Assembly: GCA_913040765.1 (NCBI GenBank)
Contig: CAJWIA010000062.1
Location: 1-7,588 of the forward strand
Direction of reading: 5' to 3'
DNA length: 7,588 bases
Source: an uncultured Anaerolineales bacterium
GTDB lineage: Bacteria > Chloroflexota > Anaerolineae > Anaerolineales > UBA11657
The notes under the pieces are model-generated. The model searched no databases and was not told the DNA's origin. It saw only the letters and a program-made list of their open reading frames with translations. Below, in pieces: positions 7,026 to 7,588 of the stretch. The number at the start of each line of letters is the position of its first letter. Position 1 is the stretch's first letter. The position numbers were made by a program, and so were the translations under genes.

Positions 7026-7271
7026 TTATTCTGTATCTGAGTGAGGCAGTCCGAGCCTTACTAATAGGAATGAGGTGATACGCTCTAGAAGTGCACCTTG
7101 CGCTACGATTAGAAACAGACCTACAAAAGCGTAAATCACCAAATTATCGTGAAAAAGTTGGTTGAGTGGTTGAGCTACCCAGCGTAGAGCAATCAACGCG
7201 TATGCCGTTACTAGTATTCCGTATACAAGTAACTCTAGTGCAAGATTTCTTATGATGGTCTTACTATTCAT
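7026..7271 (-). CDS. Small two-helix membrane protein, first gene of the operon
   Basis: I do not recognise a named family. The 81 residues hold two clear membrane segments (about 10-29 and 43-63) separated by a short loop (AQPLNQLFHDN), with a basic start (KTIIR) and an acidic end (HSDTE). The positive-inside rule suggests both ends lie in the cytoplasm. Its gene is 4 bp upstream of the TauE/SafE exporter, so it may be an accessory or stabilising subunit (inference from position only). The start at 7271 lacks a good Shine-Dalgarno. A seven-codon frame-shifted reading frame including its stop (ATG at 7288) ends in an ATGA overlap with this start and may be chance. A good -10 element for the whole operon lies about 65-70 bp upstream. 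Confidence 0.8.
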   Translation of the reverse strand: MNSKTIIRNLALELLVYGILVTAYALIALRWVAQPLNQLFHDNLVIYAFVGLFLIVAQGALLERITSFLLVRLGLPHSDTE

Positions 7272-7335
7272 ATCACTATTGTTGGCATATCTTTGTTAGG
7301 ATCGACAAACTAAAATTATAGCTGTATTTGTCTTT

Positions 7336-7344
7336 ATTATACTG
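7336..7344 (-). promoter_or_regulatory. Candidate -10 element of the six-gene operon promoter
   Basis: The minus strand reads CAGTATAAT, with TATAAT at 7341-7336, about 65 bp before the operon's first ATG. At 17-bp spacing the -35 position reads TTACGT, a weak match. It is the exact mirror of the plus-strand element at 7388-7396. Confidence 0.5.
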
Positions 7345-7387
7345 AATAATTACCTTCAACGTAATAAGATATTAATATTAAGTAATA

Positions 7388-7396
7388 CAGTATAAT
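7388..7396 (+). promoter_or_regulatory. Candidate -10 element of the serA-like gene promoter
   Basis: CAGTATAAT, with TATAAT at 7391-7396, lies 37 bp before the ATG at 7434, giving a leader of about 30 nt. No good -35 box is seen. Just downstream is a short inverted repeat, ATTCG-GT-CGAAT (7395-7406), overlapping the end of the -10 and the likely start site, a possible operator. Confidence 0.45.
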
Positions 7397-7423
7397 TCGG
7401 TCGAATATATAATCTGTCATTTT

Positions 7424-7427
7424 GGAG
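7424..7427 (+). promoter_or_regulatory. Ribosome binding site of the serA-like gene
   Basis: GGAG lies 6 nt before the ATG at 7434 and 9 nt before a second in-frame ATG at 7437. Both starts are possible and differ by one Met. Confidence 0.6.
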
Positions 7428-7433
7428 AATTAT

Positions 7434-7588
7434 ATGATGTCAGTGCGTCGAAAAACAATATTAGTAGCTGATGCAATATCTCCTGTAGGTGTTAGTAAAT
7501 TGGAGGAATTCTGTGAAGTTGATTGTGATTACAGCATTACGGCAACTGATATTGTGGAAAGGATTGCTGATTATAATGGGCTTATAGT
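7434..7588 (+). CDS. serA: D-3-phosphoglycerate dehydrogenase, N-terminal fragment (cut by window end)
   Basis: Only the first 51 codons are present; the frame is open to the last base. They match the start of phosphoglycerate dehydrogenase, which oxidises 3-phosphoglycerate with NAD+ in the first step of serine synthesis. TILVADAISPVGVSKLEEF (8-26) is the first strand and helix of the substrate-binding domain. DIVERIADYNGLI (39-51) is the next helix and strand, leading in the family to a VRS motif just beyond the window. The NAD-binding and catalytic residues are outside the window, so another 2-hydroxyacid dehydrogenase cannot be fully excluded. It is divergent from the six-gene operon with a 162-bp shared upstream region. 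The length of the protein and the presence of a C-terminal ACT domain cannot be judged. Confidence 0.8.
   Translation, partial: MMSVRRKTILVADAISPVGVSKLEEFCEVDCDYSITATDIVERIADYNGLI

Noticed and set aside
7268..7288. Seven-codon upstream frame (including its stop) ending in an ATGA overlap with the operon's first start, considered as a regulatory leader peptide
   Set aside because: It has no ribosome site and no codon bias suggesting attenuation; the overlap is probably chance.

Overview
This window is an AT-rich stretch of bacterial chromosome dominated by signal-transduction genes. It probably comes from the Chloroflexota, and a marine SAR202 / Dehalococcoidia-like lineage would fit. The taxonomic reading is inference. 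It rests on the Ser/Thr kinase with a C-terminal membrane tail and a PIEQYGG substrate-loop motif, the FHA-winged-helix regulator, the CpXC-domain protein and the soluble GAF-PAS histidine kinase, all familiar gene types in that phylum. I see no rRNA, tRNA, CRISPR array, transposon or phage gene.

Layout. (1) 1-261, + strand: the end of a small hydrophobic protein whose start may lie left of the window. (2) 220-1212, - strand: a Hanks-type Ser/Thr kinase, tail-to-tail with (1) and overlapping it by 42 bp. (3) 1213-1296: an 84-bp AT-rich divergent promoter region. (4) 1297-1944, + strand: an FHA-winged-helix DNA-binding protein, head-to-head with the kinase. (5) 1965-7271, - strand: six closely packed genes that look like one operon. 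In transcription order they encode an 81-aa two-helix membrane protein, a TauE/SafE-family anion exporter, a tandem universal-stress protein, a 97-aa cysteine-motif protein, a GAF-PAS histidine kinase, and a CpXC zinc-ribbon protein with a long helical tail. Gaps between them are 4, 10, 22, 55 and 8 bp. (6) 7272-7433: a second divergent promoter region with two matching -10 elements facing away from each other. (7) 7434-7588, + strand: the start of a D-3-phosphoglycerate dehydrogenase (serA-like), cut by the window edge.

How the parts may work together (inference). The kinase and the FHA regulator form a plausible phospho-threonine relay: the kinase phosphorylates a partner or the regulator, and the FHA domain binds phosphothreonine and alters DNA binding. 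The six-gene operon couples a putative sulfite/organosulfonate exporter to a stress protein, a small cysteine protein that could bind metal or sense redox state, and a cytoplasmic sensor kinase with no response regulator in view. The module could be a sulfur or redox stress response, but the sequence gives no direct proof of the substrate. No gap between genes exceeds about 165 bp, so there is no large unexplained non-coding stretch.
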